A stretch of 64,000 bases of DNA from Unio delphinus (taxonomy: Eukaryota > Mollusca > Bivalvia > Unionida > Unionidae), in the NCBI GenBank assembly GCA_029339505.1, contig JAQISU010000155.1:19102001-19166000 (forward strand), in the 5' to 3' direction. Position numbers and translations under genes: made by a program. Of the stretch, positions 32,439-40,939 are shown in pieces. Under the pieces are notes generated by a model that was not told the DNA's origin, did not search any database, and saw only the letters and a list, made by a program, of their open reading frames with translations. Position 1 is the first letter of the stretch, and every line of letters starts with the position of its first letter.

Positions 32439-32845
32439 GTAAGTATTTCTAACATTTTTCAATATGATTAAGACTTTTTAATTTGTATTTCAAAAGCAGC
32501 TATTTCAGAGGGATTAAACTTCATGTAAAGAACAAGAAAATTGTAATATTCATACCATTTTAATGAAAATCTTGGCAAGGATCATGGGAGAGTAAAGCTA
32601 TTTTAAGCTTTTATCATGTCTATGATTTGAGTTAACGTTTTCCATCAGCTTGACAAATTGTGTCTTGTTGCCTGCACATCTAGGACCCGTAAAAGGGTGA
32701 ATTTTTGTTCTAAAGGCTTGTTTCAAACATCTGAGTCTTGTATTGGTCAGTTTTTATAGCTTTGCAGTTATATCAGATATGGACATCTTTTTACACAGTT
32801 TCTGTGTTTAAACTATTTTGCTTCACTTTTGTGGTTATAAAATTG

Positions 32846-32850
32846 TGTCC
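32846..32850 (+). repeat. Target-site duplication, left copy
   Basis: TGTCC directly precedes the left terminus; the same five bases directly follow the right terminus (48633-48637). Polintons usually duplicate 6 bp; the sixth base does not match here in either direction. Confidence 0.75.
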
Positions 32851-33144
32851 AGCAGCAGAGAGGGTGAATCCTACAACGTTTTTAGACAAAATTTGATTGA
32901 AATCCTAAAACGAGCCGTCTTATAATCTTATTTTAACCAAAAAAAGGCGAACCCTACAACGTTTTCAGACAAAAAAATTGATTGAAATCTACATACGAAA
33001 TCATTTTAACTAAAAAAATGAAAACGATTTTTTAATCAATTTTGGTCGCAACTTGTTGTCATCCACCCTCTCTGCTGCTTAGTGATTTCATCACTGGGTT
33101 AATAAAAATAATAAAATGATTTTAACCGAATATTTGATCCAGTC
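32851..33144 (+). repeat. Polinton left terminal inverted repeat
   Basis: Core 32851-33079 pairs with 48404-48632. A less perfect inner extension reaches 33144 and includes, on the minus strand at 33142-33122, codons for LDQIFG plus a TAA, a copy of the packaging-ATPase C-terminus. The core itself starts with AGCAGCAGAGAGGGTG and ends with the reverse complement of that 16-mer, and inside it are two tandem copies (about 32866-32950 and 32947-33020) of a segment with CCTACAACGTTTT and ATTGATTGAAATC words. Confidence 0.92.
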
Positions 33145-33161
33145 TTTAGGACGAAAATCAT

Positions 33162-34505
33162 TTATGATTTCACAAACAGACTAATCGCTAACACCTCTTC
33201 TTGTAAATCAATCAGATTATTTGACTGGTCGGTGAGTTTGAAATTAATTCTGGTTAATGAATTATTATGGCATCGCATATAGACAGGATTAATTGGGTTT
33301 TCAATAATTAGGAATCCTGGAGGAGCTGTTGGTGCAAATGAATAAAGAATATATCCTTGCTGAGCTTGATTTGATCGTTCGAGATTAATTTGATAGCTTC
33401 CTTCGATAACATCACACACTAAATTAAGTGCAATCACCGTTGAAATATTCACGTTGAACGGAGCGATATGCCTACCACCATCATCTGGATCATTATTATG
33501 TTTGAGGAGGACAGTTGAGTCTGATTTTTGTAGTGCTTTGATATCGGTTTTAACAATTTTTGCTAATTCATCAGCGTTGTATTTCGGAAACTTGAAATTA
33601 CGCAGATTGTCTTCTGTGATATTGTAATCGGTTAGGAATCGTTGTTTATTGTCGCTGTTGTCATTAATTATTGTTTGAATAATTAGTTCATAGATATATT
33701 TCATGTCCGATATAAGCTGATTTATTATTTCAACGTGTTTTTGCGATCTTGTTTTCCGTAGTTGTTCTAGTTGTGTGTCATATAATTGTTTAATCTCATT
33801 AAAATAACCACGGACGTCAGTTAGCGTAAATGAAATAGTAACAGATGAGTCGGTTGTTCTTTTAATGATAAAATCCCATTGCAATGTGTCTTTGTTGGTG
33901 AATATAAATCTATCGGCGATTCTTCCTTTTCTTATATCAGATAAATTATCTTGATAACTGGGATTGATTTCATGATATGATTGTACATCCGTGGTTAAGT
34001 CGGTGGTGGATTTTTCAGGTGGTTTTTCAGGCCATCCTAGTACGGTTCTAATAGAACTTTGATAGATATCTACGACGTATCCTTCTGTGCTTATCTCAAT
34101 TGCGGATGATAGCGTCGGCTCATGAACTGTTATAGCGATTTTTGATTCTTTTCCAGTAATCGATTTTATTCTACGCGCGAATTCATTATTGATTTGTTCG
34201 ATTTGGTATGACCCTGTTGGTATCGAAACGACGTTCCAGTCTGGAGTTCCGTCGGGTTTATTCTTATTTGCAAACACTAAAGAATTATTGGGTTGTTGAC
34301 CACCAAATGATTTTGATCTGATATTAGGCCAACTGTGATACATTCGTAGTTTTGCTAGCGCTATCTCCTTCACGGGGACTGGGCTAGGGAAATTCACACT
34401 AAACTCGGGTTTCGTAGATGTTATTGATATCATACTCGTTTGTACTGGGTTCGTGTTCTCCACTACTCGTTGAAGTAATTCCTGCTGTGTCGTCATTATA
34501 CTCAT
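33162..34505 (-). CDS. Penton-like minor capsid protein (putative)
   Basis: 447 codons, ATG at 34505. Near the N-terminus it has VPVKEIALAKLRMYHSWPNI (about residues 44-63), then IPTGSYQIEQINNEFARRI, and it ends with a TDQSNNLIDLQEEVLAISLF segment. This arrangement (a structured EIAL...Y.SWPNI start, a GSY.IE.IN motif and a final D..GN.ID.....V..F strand) is one I associate with the Polinton minor capsid/penton protein, a jelly-roll vertex component. It is the last gene before the left terminus. The start lies within a 151-bp tandem duplication shared with the neighbouring gene. Function is by family resemblance, not by conserved catalytic residues. Confidence 0.65.
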   Translation of the reverse strand: MSIMTTQQELLQRVVENTNPVQTSMISITSTKPEFSVNFPSPVPVKEIALAKLRMYHSWPNIRSKSFGGQQPNNSLVFANKNKPDGTPDWNVVSIPTGSYQIEQINNEFARRIKSITGKESKIAITVHEPTLSSAIEISTEGYVVDIYQSSIRTVLGWPEKPPEKSTTDLTTDVQSYHEINPSYQDNLSDIRKGRIADRFIFTNKDTLQWDFIIKRTTDSSVTISFTLTDVRGYFNEIKQLYDTQLEQLRKTRSQKHVEIINQLISDMKYIYELIIQTIINDNSDNKQRFLTDYNITEDNLRNFKFPKYNADELAKIVKTDIKALQKSDSTVLLKHNNDPDDGGRHIAPFNVNISTVIALNLVCDVIEGSYQINLERSNQAQQGYILYSFAPTAPPGFLIIENPINPVYMRCHNNSLTRINFKLTDQSNNLIDLQEEVLAISLFVKS

Positions 34506-34720
34506 GATTTATTTCTAATTTTGGTATCGAGGAATCATAAATACTGACCATCACTGAGAATTCACAATCTGGTAATGTTGATATTATTGAGATCATTTTG
34601 TTTTTTGGGTTCGTGTTTTCTGATTCCATCGGTGTTGTCATTGTTATTATACTCATGTTGTCGCTCTAATTTCGATATCGCGGAATCAAAAATACTGACC
34701 ATCGCTGAGAATTCACTATC
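34399..34720 (-). repeat. ~151-bp tandem duplication at a gene junction
   Basis: The stretch around 34430-34570 recurs at about 34580-34720. Shared words include GGGTTCGTGTT, ATTATACTCATG, ATACTGACCATC and TGAGAATTCAC. Equivalent ATTATACTCATG words begin 151 bp apart. Because 151 is not a multiple of three, the copies are read in different frames: the outer copy forms the end of the membrane protein, the inner copy the start of the penton-like gene. An 85-codon overlapping frame (34399-34656) arises as a by-product. Confidence 0.75.
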
Positions 34721-35110
34721 TGATATAATTGTATTATCGAGTGACGACGATATCATCAATGATAATTGCGAGTATGCGGTTGATGCAATATGAAATTGAA
34801 GTAAGTAATTCTGCAGTTTACTCTGGCTGCATGATGATATCTTTTTTGCTATCCCGGTTAATATACCCCCGATTGTAGCCACCGCAGAAATGCAAATTGG
34901 AACTACGACCGGGGCAATCATTGTAACCGATGCAAGTATTATTCCGGCACCAGTGAGAACGCTTGACACCGAGTATATAGTAACATCAATTGCGGTGATT
35001 CTTCGTCGGTATTTTTTTATTTTTATTTGATACTCCTCAGTGAGGGTTTTGAGTCTATTCTGAAATTCTCTGACCTGATCATAGCGACATTGCGTCGATG
35101 ACAAAGTCAT
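34562..35110 (-). CDS. Membrane/coiled-coil protein of Polinton type
   Basis: 182 codons, ATG at 35110. Residues about 5-40 are charged and helical (YDQVREFQNRLKTLTEEYQI), residues about 41-88 form a long hydrophobic, Gly/Ala/Val-rich segment (one or two membrane helices), and a helical C-terminal part contains IISDSEFSAMVSIFDSAISK. Polintons often encode a small protein with this layout (coiled coil, glycine-rich membrane segment, SDEEF-like helix); its role is unknown, possibly virion membrane interaction. The last ~50 residues come from the 151-bp duplication and may be newly acquired. Confidence 0.6.
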   Translation of the reverse strand: MTLSSTQCRYDQVREFQNRLKTLTEEYQIKIKKYRRRITAIDVTIYSVSSVLTGAGIILASVTMIAPVVVPICISAVATIGGILTGIAKKISSCSQSKLQNYLLQFHIASTAYSQLSLMISSSLDNTIISDSEFSAMVSIFDSAISKLERQHEYNNNDNTDGIRKHEPKKQNDLNNINITRL

Positions 35111-35173
35111 TGTTATTTTAAACCCGCTAGTGTTTTCAATTATTTGTCATCGTTAGCGGGAATTGTTAGTACT

Positions 35174-36682
35174 TCAGTCGGAAAAATGAGCTACGAGTTC
35201 TAAACACCAGGCTATTTTTGATCTAATGGTGGAGCTATCAACCGCGACGACATTAAAGCTTTTTTTGCGACCATCCATAATTAACGTCGCGGTGCCACCA
35301 GAGTAGGTTTTACCGTCCGCGATCATATTAAATTGATCGATAGAGATCCACGTTAGCCTGTAGATACCATCGGCCCATGTTGGCTTGTAGTCAGGGCCCA
35401 CTATGCCGGGGAGACCCAAGATACCGATGGATAATGTAGTATAACCGTCTCTTATCCAATCCATGGTTCCATGATTAACCGTATACACGATATTTTTAAC
35501 GCCCGTGTAGTGATGTGGAATCTTTACCTTTTCAGATATTCTTTTCAGGTTAAAAAGATCGTCGAAAATATCGAGATAATTTACCGTGATTCTGGTAGGA
35601 TCTATTGTTTTTCCACTCTCCTCCCTGTTAGAGAAGAATAATGAAACCAGAGGGTCTTCAACTTTAAGCTCTGCTTGGGTTTTAATATGGTTGTCGATGT
35701 TAGAAAATTTCGTCGTGATATCTTGGAGGCTACTGCCCTCAAAGAACTTATTAACAATATCGCTGGTGTGCTTTTGTTTGTCAATAGCGCTTTTAATTTC
35801 CGCGAGAGTCATGCCTGTCAACGATGTGGTTTCAGACACAGGTGTTCTCCCTAAAAATTTATCCACGATGGTATTAAGTGTTGTTTGTCTCACCATAAAC
35901 ATATTAATATCTTTGAGAGTCATTGTAGATGTAGCCGGGACACCAAAGAAATTATTAGCGATGTAGGCATTGTGAGTGTGCTTGCCGATAAACTCACTGA
36001 TTTCAGCGAGAGTCATGCCAGCCACAAGCGGGGTTCCAAAGAACCTACCAACAATGTCGTTTGTGAGTTTTTGATCTTCGTTTACTTTAAAAATCTCGAG
36101 ATAATTTGCCTTGATTTCTGAAGCAGTCATCATCCTTCCAGCTTCCTTGTTAGCGAAGAATGAATTCAACAAGTCTTTAATTTCAGCGAGAGTCATGCCA
36201 ACCACAAGCGGGGTTCCCAAAAATTTATGTACGACATTTTTGCGAAAAGCATTATAACCTCGTATAAAATCATTCAGCTCACGTTCGTTGGTAGCAATCT
36301 TGTTGTCATGGGTGGTAATCATGTTGTCATGGGTGGTAATCATGTTGTCGTGGGCGGCGATCTTGTTGTCGTTGGTAGCAATCGCGTCGGTGATCGTAGA
36401 CACAAGTGCGCCTGGTTTAAGTCGTCCGTCGTTGGAATACAGCGCAATAGAGTTTTCCGCGGCGTCGCGCTGCCGTATCAAAATGTCATTCAATGACACA
36501 TCACTGGATTTCAATTTACCCTGTTTGTCTTGAAATACAACTATTTCATTAGGATCAACATTTGTTAAGTTCAACGTCTCAGCGATTTCATCTTCAATTA
36601 TTTTTTTTATATCCTTGACAGAATCAGGTGGTGCAGTGTCATCGGGTTTGGGTTTCAAAGATCTCCCCCAAATATCAATCAT
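35174..36682 (-). CDS. Fibre-like virion protein (putative)
   Basis: 502 codons, ATG at 36682. Residues about 101-134 are four to five heptads of the type IATNDNK / ITTHDNM, encoded by a 21-bp tandem repeat and predicting a coiled coil. Next come four related modules beginning FLGTPLVVGMTLAEIKDLL (about 154), FFGTPLVAGMTLAEI (214), FFGVPATSTMTLKDI (245) and FLGRTPVS...GMTLAEI (276), and a repeated ANYLEIF/VNYLDIF motif. The last ~150 residues are non-repetitive, with aromatic/Gly-rich strands ending in WCLELVAHFSD. N-terminal anchor, repetitive shaft and C-terminal globular head is the plan of trimeric viral fibres. No homologue is recognised, so receptor binding is inference. It lies between the protease and the membrane protein. 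Confidence 0.55.
   Translation of the reverse strand: MIDIWGRSLKPKPDDTAPPDSVKDIKKIIEDEIAETLNLTNVDPNEIVVFQDKQGKLKSSDVSLNDILIRQRDAAENSIALYSNDGRLKPGALVSTITDAIATNDNKIAAHDNMITTHDNMITTHDNKIATNERELNDFIRGYNAFRKNVVHKFLGTPLVVGMTLAEIKDLLNSFFANKEAGRMMTASEIKANYLEIFKVNEDQKLTNDIVGRFFGTPLVAGMTLAEISEFIGKHTHNAYIANNFFGVPATSTMTLKDINMFMVRQTTLNTIVDKFLGRTPVSETTSLTGMTLAEIKSAIDKQKHTSDIVNKFFEGSSLQDITTKFSNIDNHIKTQAELKVEDPLVSLFFSNREESGKTIDPTRITVNYLDIFDDLFNLKRISEKVKIPHHYTGVKNIVYTVNHGTMDWIRDGYTTLSIGILGLPGIVGPDYKPTWADGIYRLTWISIDQFNMIADGKTYSGGTATLIMDGRKKSFNVVAVDSSTIRSKIAWCLELVAHFSD
36290..36385 (-). repeat. 21-bp in-frame tandem repeat in the fibre-like gene
   Basis: Four to five 21-bp units based on TTGTCATGGGTGGTAATCA (plus strand) encode the ITTHDNM-type heptads. 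The two central copies are identical, so copy number could vary easily. Confidence 0.85.
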
Positions 36683-36706
36683 GTTATTGTAAAACTCTTT
36701 CTCTCT

Positions 36707-37162
36707 CTAAAATCGTTTTTGACGACTTCGTTGAAAAATCTTCGATTTTCTCCAGCGATTACTAGTGTATTCATTAACGACAACATGTGGTGGTTTTCCC
36801 CTTGGGTTACTCAAGGAGTTAGAAATAGCGTCAAGGACATTTAATACTTCGCTGCCACATATTGGTGGGTCAATCATCGTTTGTGTTGGTAGCGTAGAAT
36901 ACCAAGTCTTCATTGGAAGGGTTTTTATATACCGCATAAACTCTTTTGGTGGGGCTAATCCATATGAATCGAAATAGACAATCCCACGTGGATCAATAGC
37001 GTATGCAACCCAGTGAGTTCCAGGTCCGGTGCTGTTATCTAAATTAATGATTCCGGTTTCAACGCTGTTTGGTTGATGTGGTAATTGATCTTTCATAAAG
37101 ACACCTCTGAAGTTTTTAATCGCGAGTTTTTTAGCCGCATCCATTAAATCAAAATTGGACAT
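36707..37162 (-). CDS. Adenain-like cysteine protease
   Basis: Start placed at ATG 37162 (MSNFDLMDAAKKL), 151 residues; another ATG lies three codons upstream at 37171. The candidate catalytic set is His50 (GTHWVAY), Asp65 (YFDSYG), Gln94 and Cys102 (PPICGSE), in the order His-Asp/Glu-Gln-Cys of adenovirus-type maturation proteases (family C5, Ulp1-like fold). The N-terminal FRGVFMKDQLP motif is also family-like. In Polintons this enzyme is expected to process capsid precursors. It ends close to the fibre-like gene and follows the GG-FPLL protein after about 10-20 bp. Confidence 0.9.
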   Translation of the reverse strand: MSNFDLMDAAKKLAIKNFRGVFMKDQLPHQPNSVETGIINLDNSTGPGTHWVAYAIDPRGIVYFDSYGLAPPKEFMRYIKTLPMKTWYSTLPTQTMIDPPICGSEVLNVLDAISNSLSNPRGKPPHVVVNEYTSNRWRKSKIFQRSRQKRF

Positions 37163-37182
37163 GGGAACCATAGGTTCCTCAA

Positions 37183-37662
37183 TTAATAAATCGTTCCTGG
37201 TAGTCTTAGACCCTTTCCGCTGTACCACGAATACAGGGTTCCTGGTAGTCTTAGACCCAATCCGTGAACGGATCGTCCCTTTTTTTTATATCCTTTCCCA
37301 GTTGCTTTCTTTAGTGCCATTCCTGCTGCAGTACCAACGGCTCCTAACGCTGCCGCTTTAGCCACCGCTGGGGCTGCTGCTGCAATCAATGCTGGAATCG
37401 CAGCTAACAACGGAAATATACCGCCTGTTTTAATCATATTTTTGATAGCAGCCGCAGAAAGAGTAATCTGAACACCTTTTTTGGCTGCAAGTGCATCATT
37501 GAAATGTTTCACCTGACGAGTTGTCAGCGATAATTTATTTGCACCACCAGTCATTTGATTAGGTTTCAACGTGATTGTGGTTCCACATTTTTTAGCTGAT
37601 TCCGATTGCAATTTTTTTAATTGACCGGGAGTTAACGTAACACTAATAACACTATATGACAT
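37183..37662 (-). CDS. Polinton GG-FPLL hydrophobic basic protein
   Basis: 159 codons, ATG at 37662. The N-terminal half has paired motifs (VTLTPGQLKKLQ; ITLKPNQMTGGANKLSLTTR; VQITLSAAAIKNM) and is followed by GGIFPLLAAIPALIAAAAPA, a hydrophobic Ala-rich helix, then a basic tail KKATGKGYKKKGR and two copies of GLRLPGT.Y at the C-terminus. A protein of this form recurs in Polintons and adintoviruses next to capsid genes. It may be a membrane-active or core virion protein comparable to adenovirus pX/pVI (inference). The GLRLPGT.Y duplication might contain a processing site. Confidence 0.6.
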   Translation of the reverse strand: MSYSVISVTLTPGQLKKLQSESAKKCGTTITLKPNQMTGGANKLSLTTRQVKHFNDALAAKKGVQITLSAAAIKNMIKTGGIFPLLAAIPALIAAAAPAVAKAAALGAVGTAAGMALKKATGKGYKKKGRSVHGLGLRLPGTLYSWYSGKGLRLPGTIY

Positions 37663-37702
37663 TATACATAATAGATTGATTCTAAATCGTTTACAATTTC
37701 AA

Positions 37703-39124
37703 TTACATGTTTTCTACTGGTGCATCTACCACTCTCATTCTTCCACCAACACCTTCAAGTAGCATTGATTTATCACTGAGAATGACAGCAACCGCTCTAT
37801 AATTAGCAATAGCACCAACACCAACAGGACGAGTCACATTAGCTCTAAAGTGTATATCAACGACGGACTGTCTTGTCAAATCGAGATGTTCCAGTGAGAA
37901 GTAATAGATCGGATACAGATTTTTAAAATCATATTGTGATATTTGCAAACCAGTATCGACATTTTGATCACGTGCCATAAATGACAACAGACGATGATAA
38001 ACTCGTGCAATATGATTTTCTGTGTAATTAAGTTGTATATCCTCGGATGGTTCCTGCTGGCCGTTTATTCTCAGTGAGACGTCTTTCACACCTAATTGAT
38101 CAAATATCATATGGCTTCGTTCTTGATTGCCAACTCGTGCGTTATCTTGTAACGCAATAAATATATGACGTGGCGCAGCAACACCTTGTTTTGATGCTAG
38201 GTTCCAAGTGAATAAACCGTTGATATTTGATTGTTTAACATCTGTACTCACGGTTAACCAACTCAACAACGATTTTCCTCCTTGGTCCATAAATGATAGT
38301 AATCGTTCTTCTGCAGTGATTGCTGGAGTCAACACTGGCATCCACAATGATATTTTTGTTAAATTGACTTTACCGGCATCAGCATTGGGATTTGCAGCAT
38401 CTGCTGGAATCCTCCAGATTGCATCATTATCATCACTCTTTCGTACAAGCGATACTGTATGCTTCGCCCCGTAGATAACTTTTCTGACGTTTCTACAGAA
38501 TCCAAAAATATGATGCAGTGGAATCGCACATGAAAATAATCTACGCGTTCCCTCCAACATTGAGTTTCGTGTTGCAGCTCCTAGATTGAAATTAACGTCG
38601 TTGTTTATAATCATATTCTCGATACCAGAATCACTATTATCACGTTTTTTTGGTTGTCTTACAACAAATGGATTTCCACCAGCGGTATTCTTAGCATCTT
38701 TTGCAAACATCATAGAGGGTCCTGCTGATCTTGTATAATCATCAGAATATCTCGCTAACCCGATTATTGTTGTAGCCATATCAACATCACGATCTATGGA
38801 CTCAATTTCTTTTCCATCAATGAGATATCTAGCACTCTCAAATAACGCCATAATACCATTATTGACAAAACCGACTTGAGTACCATCTGGATACGGTGCT
38901 GGTACAGCAGGAGTATCATCAGCTGTTACAAGTTCTCCTTCTACTTCAATAAACGCTTCACAGGGCAAAAAGTATTTACTGGTATCATGGACTTGAAGTT
39001 CAATTCTTGCTCGACTATTTGAGTCTATGGCATGATAAGCGTAATATTGATAATCGCGTACAGAATCATCCTTGCCAACTGGGGCGTCTATATCAAACGC
39101 CGGATCATGTGATTTTTTGAACAT
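37703..39124 (-). CDS. Major capsid protein (double jelly-roll)
   Basis: 473 codons, ATG at 39124. It starts with a Polinton-like N-terminus, then alternates short beta-rich segments. Recognisable landmarks are FVNNGIMALFESARYLIDGK (about residues 86-105), IPLHHIFGFCRNVRKVIYGA (about 200-220), and a C-terminal YDFKNLYPIYYFSLEHLDLT with VVDIHFRANV. These match the hexon-like capsid proteins of Polintons. It is flanked by the pX/pVI-like and GG-FPLL genes with short spacers, fitting a late structural cluster. The frame is intact. Confidence 0.9.
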   Translation of the reverse strand: MFKKSHDPAFDIDAPVGKDDSVRDYQYYAYHAIDSNSRARIELQVHDTSKYFLPCEAFIEVEGELVTADDTPAVPAPYPDGTQVGFVNNGIMALFESARYLIDGKEIESIDRDVDMATTIIGLARYSDDYTRSAGPSMMFAKDAKNTAGGNPFVVRQPKKRDNSDSGIENMIINNDVNFNLGAATRNSMLEGTRRLFSCAIPLHHIFGFCRNVRKVIYGAKHTVSLVRKSDDNDAIWRIPADAANPNADAGKVNLTKISLWMPVLTPAITAEERLLSFMDQGGKSLLSWLTVSTDVKQSNINGLFTWNLASKQGVAAPRHIFIALQDNARVGNQERSHMIFDQLGVKDVSLRINGQQEPSEDIQLNYTENHIARVYHRLLSFMARDQNVDTGLQISQYDFKNLYPIYYFSLEHLDLTRQSVVDIHFRANVTRPVGVGAIANYRAVAVILSDKSMLLEGVGGRMRVVDAPVENM

Positions 39125-39186
39125 TTTATTCTATTTATCAGAGTCTAAATCGTAAAAATCCGTAGGATTTTCATCGTAAACGATTT

Positions 39187-39636
39187 TCATCGACGTAGTT
39201 TTTTAAAGCCGCTTCCTGCTATCATATTTGCAATATTGCTTTGGTCCCCTTGATTTACCATCGACGCTAATTTTTCGTCTACTGCGTTATTTATAATTCT
39301 ACTAACACTTGCAGGCATTTCCGCTGTAGACGGTAACGGTTTTGAAAATCCTTTGGATTTCATCCGTGATTTCACTAATGATGTTAATTTATTCTTCGCA
39401 GTTGAAAACGCTTTTCCAGCAAAATCTCCAACAGCACTAATACCCTTATCACGAATAACTTCAATTGCTTTCATTCCTAGTTGTTTAGCCAACGGCATCA
39501 CTTTTGGAGCCATTCTCGCAAATAACCCTGCAATGGTATTGCCTAAACCATCTCCGTAGTATGCTCTATAAACTGGAAACCGTGAATTAACTACGTAGAC
39601 GGGGGTTGGTTTATCATGATTGTAGTGTATGATCAT
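39187..39636 (-). CDS. pX/pVI-like small virion protein (putative)
   Basis: 149 codons, ATG at 39636. After a short tyrosine-rich N-terminus comes DGLGNTIAGLFARMAPKVMP, an amphipathic helix that resembles the membrane-active helix of adenovirus minor proteins, followed by basic segments (SLVKSRMKSKGFSK) and a C-terminal GSGFKKLRR. Position next to the capsid gene and composition suggest a core or membrane-lytic virion component. No catalytic motif. Confidence 0.5.
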   Translation of the reverse strand: MIIHYNHDKPTPVYVVNSRFPVYRAYYGDGLGNTIAGLFARMAPKVMPLAKQLGMKAIEVIRDKGISAVGDFAGKAFSTAKNKLTSLVKSRMKSKGFSKPLPSTAEMPASVSRIINNAVDEKLASMVNQGDQSNIANMIAGSGFKKLRR

Positions 39637-39685
39637 TATTTGAAATCAGAAACCATTTTTCAATTGGAAACGCTAGCGTTTTTAT

Positions 39686-40714
39686 TTAATCACTGTGATA
39701 CCCACTTTCCGCTAACTCGTCAATGAAATCTCGATATGTTTTGATATCCATGATACCGCCTTGAAATAAACGTCTACAGATATCAGCTGCTTCATTAATT
39801 ATTTCCGGTGAGTTATTTCCAGCTCGGAAACCTCCTACAAGAACTTCTAATCGTGATATATCATTGATAACACTACCAGGACATGAAATCTTTAGATTTC
39901 CACTCTTTGAGTTTCCAATCCTTGGATTTTCCCTCGAAGAGTTTCCACTGGAATCTTGCAATCCACTTCCGCTATAACCAGTTGCTTCATCCTGTTTTTC
40001 TAAATCGGCTTCTTGTAATAAATAATCAAGAAGATTATCATCAGGTGGTAGTTGTTGTTTTTTAGGAGAGTAGACTACTTTCTTTGCAGGTTGCTGTCGC
40101 TTTCCTCGCAATTTTTGCGGTTTTTGTTGTTGTTTAAACTCTTCGTATTGATTATACACTTCGCCCACCTCATTGATATATCCAATGTATGATGCGTTAC
40201 CCTTCTTCTTAATTCTACCTGTTTTTTCAGTTTTGATTTTGTAGAATATATCAGCCCAGTGAGTTATATCTCTAACAAAGTTATGATGTTCTGGTTTCAA
40301 CAAATTTTTCCTGTTTTCATAAGTCGTAACAACAAGCGCAGGAATTTTTGCTAGTTTAGTCTCAATGATTGCTGCTAAACCCGCCTCGTTAAATATCACG
40401 CGTAAATCATCTACTATTTCTTTTGATTCCATTTGTTTTGTTTGTTCAGTTTGTTCAGTTTTCGCTGCTATTTTTTCAAGTTCACCAATAACAGATTTTC
40501 CCGTCTCGGGAACATCTCCCAGTATAGCACGCTCTATCCCTTTCGTTGCTGTGGTTACTGGTTTAAACAATTCTTCGGATCCCATAGCAAAATCAGTCTG
40601 AAGACTCTGTCGTTGTTGTAGTTTATTCCGTACAGAGTCACGAATTGGTACAAATCTCCTGATTGCATCCAGTCGTTCACGAGCCAATCGGGTTGTTAAT
40701 GCTTCATTGACCAT
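39686..40714 (-). CDS. Uncharacterised virion-type protein
   Basis: 343 codons when the first ATG (40714, MVNEALTTRLARE) is used. The protein is helical and charged: residues about 1-130 are coiled-coil prone, a middle part includes ITHWADIFYKIKTEKTGRIK, then a Gln/Lys-rich low-complexity linker (KQQQKPQKLRGKRQQPAKK), an Asn/Ser-rich linker, and a conserved-looking C-terminus LEVLVGGFRAGNNSPEIINE. I do not recognise it. Location upstream of the capsid cluster on the same strand suggests a structural or assembly role. Confidence 0.6.
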   Translation of the reverse strand: MVNEALTTRLARERLDAIRRFVPIRDSVRNKLQQRQSLQTDFAMGSEELFKPVTTATKGIERAILGDVPETGKSVIGELEKIAAKTEQTEQTKQMESKEIVDDLRVIFNEAGLAAIIETKLAKIPALVVTTYENRKNLLKPEHHNFVRDITHWADIFYKIKTEKTGRIKKKGNASYIGYINEVGEVYNQYEEFKQQQKPQKLRGKRQQPAKKVVYSPKKQQLPPDDNLLDYLLQEADLEKQDEATGYSGSGLQDSSGNSSRENPRIGNSKSGNLKISCPGSVINDISRLEVLVGGFRAGNNSPEIINEAADICRRLFQGGIMDIKTYRDFIDELAESGYHSD

Positions 40715-40939
40715 TATTTGAAATCGCAAACAATTTTTCAATTGCAAAACAATTTTTCAATCCAACCTAACACCATCGTGGAAGTGATCAATCCGAACCA
40801 GCCATCAATTTTTTATTCACTGATTTCAACAGTTTTGATCAAAAAATGCTAAAAAAAAATTAAAATCTCTATGAGGGACGGTCACAATCAAATAATGATA
40901 AATGGTTGGTCAATCAAATAATGATAAATGGTTGGTCAA
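40715..40939. other. Intergenic gap with a 26-bp direct repeat
   Basis: This 225-bp gap in the Polinton contains two and a half copies of a 26-bp unit (AATAATGATAAATGGTTGGT core, about 40885-40950), the last running into the end of the next gene. AT-rich; might serve as a promoter or terminator region. Confidence 0.6.

Noticed and set aside
34399..34656. 85-codon minus-strand frame
   Set aside because: Arises inside the 151-bp duplication and overlaps two better-supported genes in other frames.
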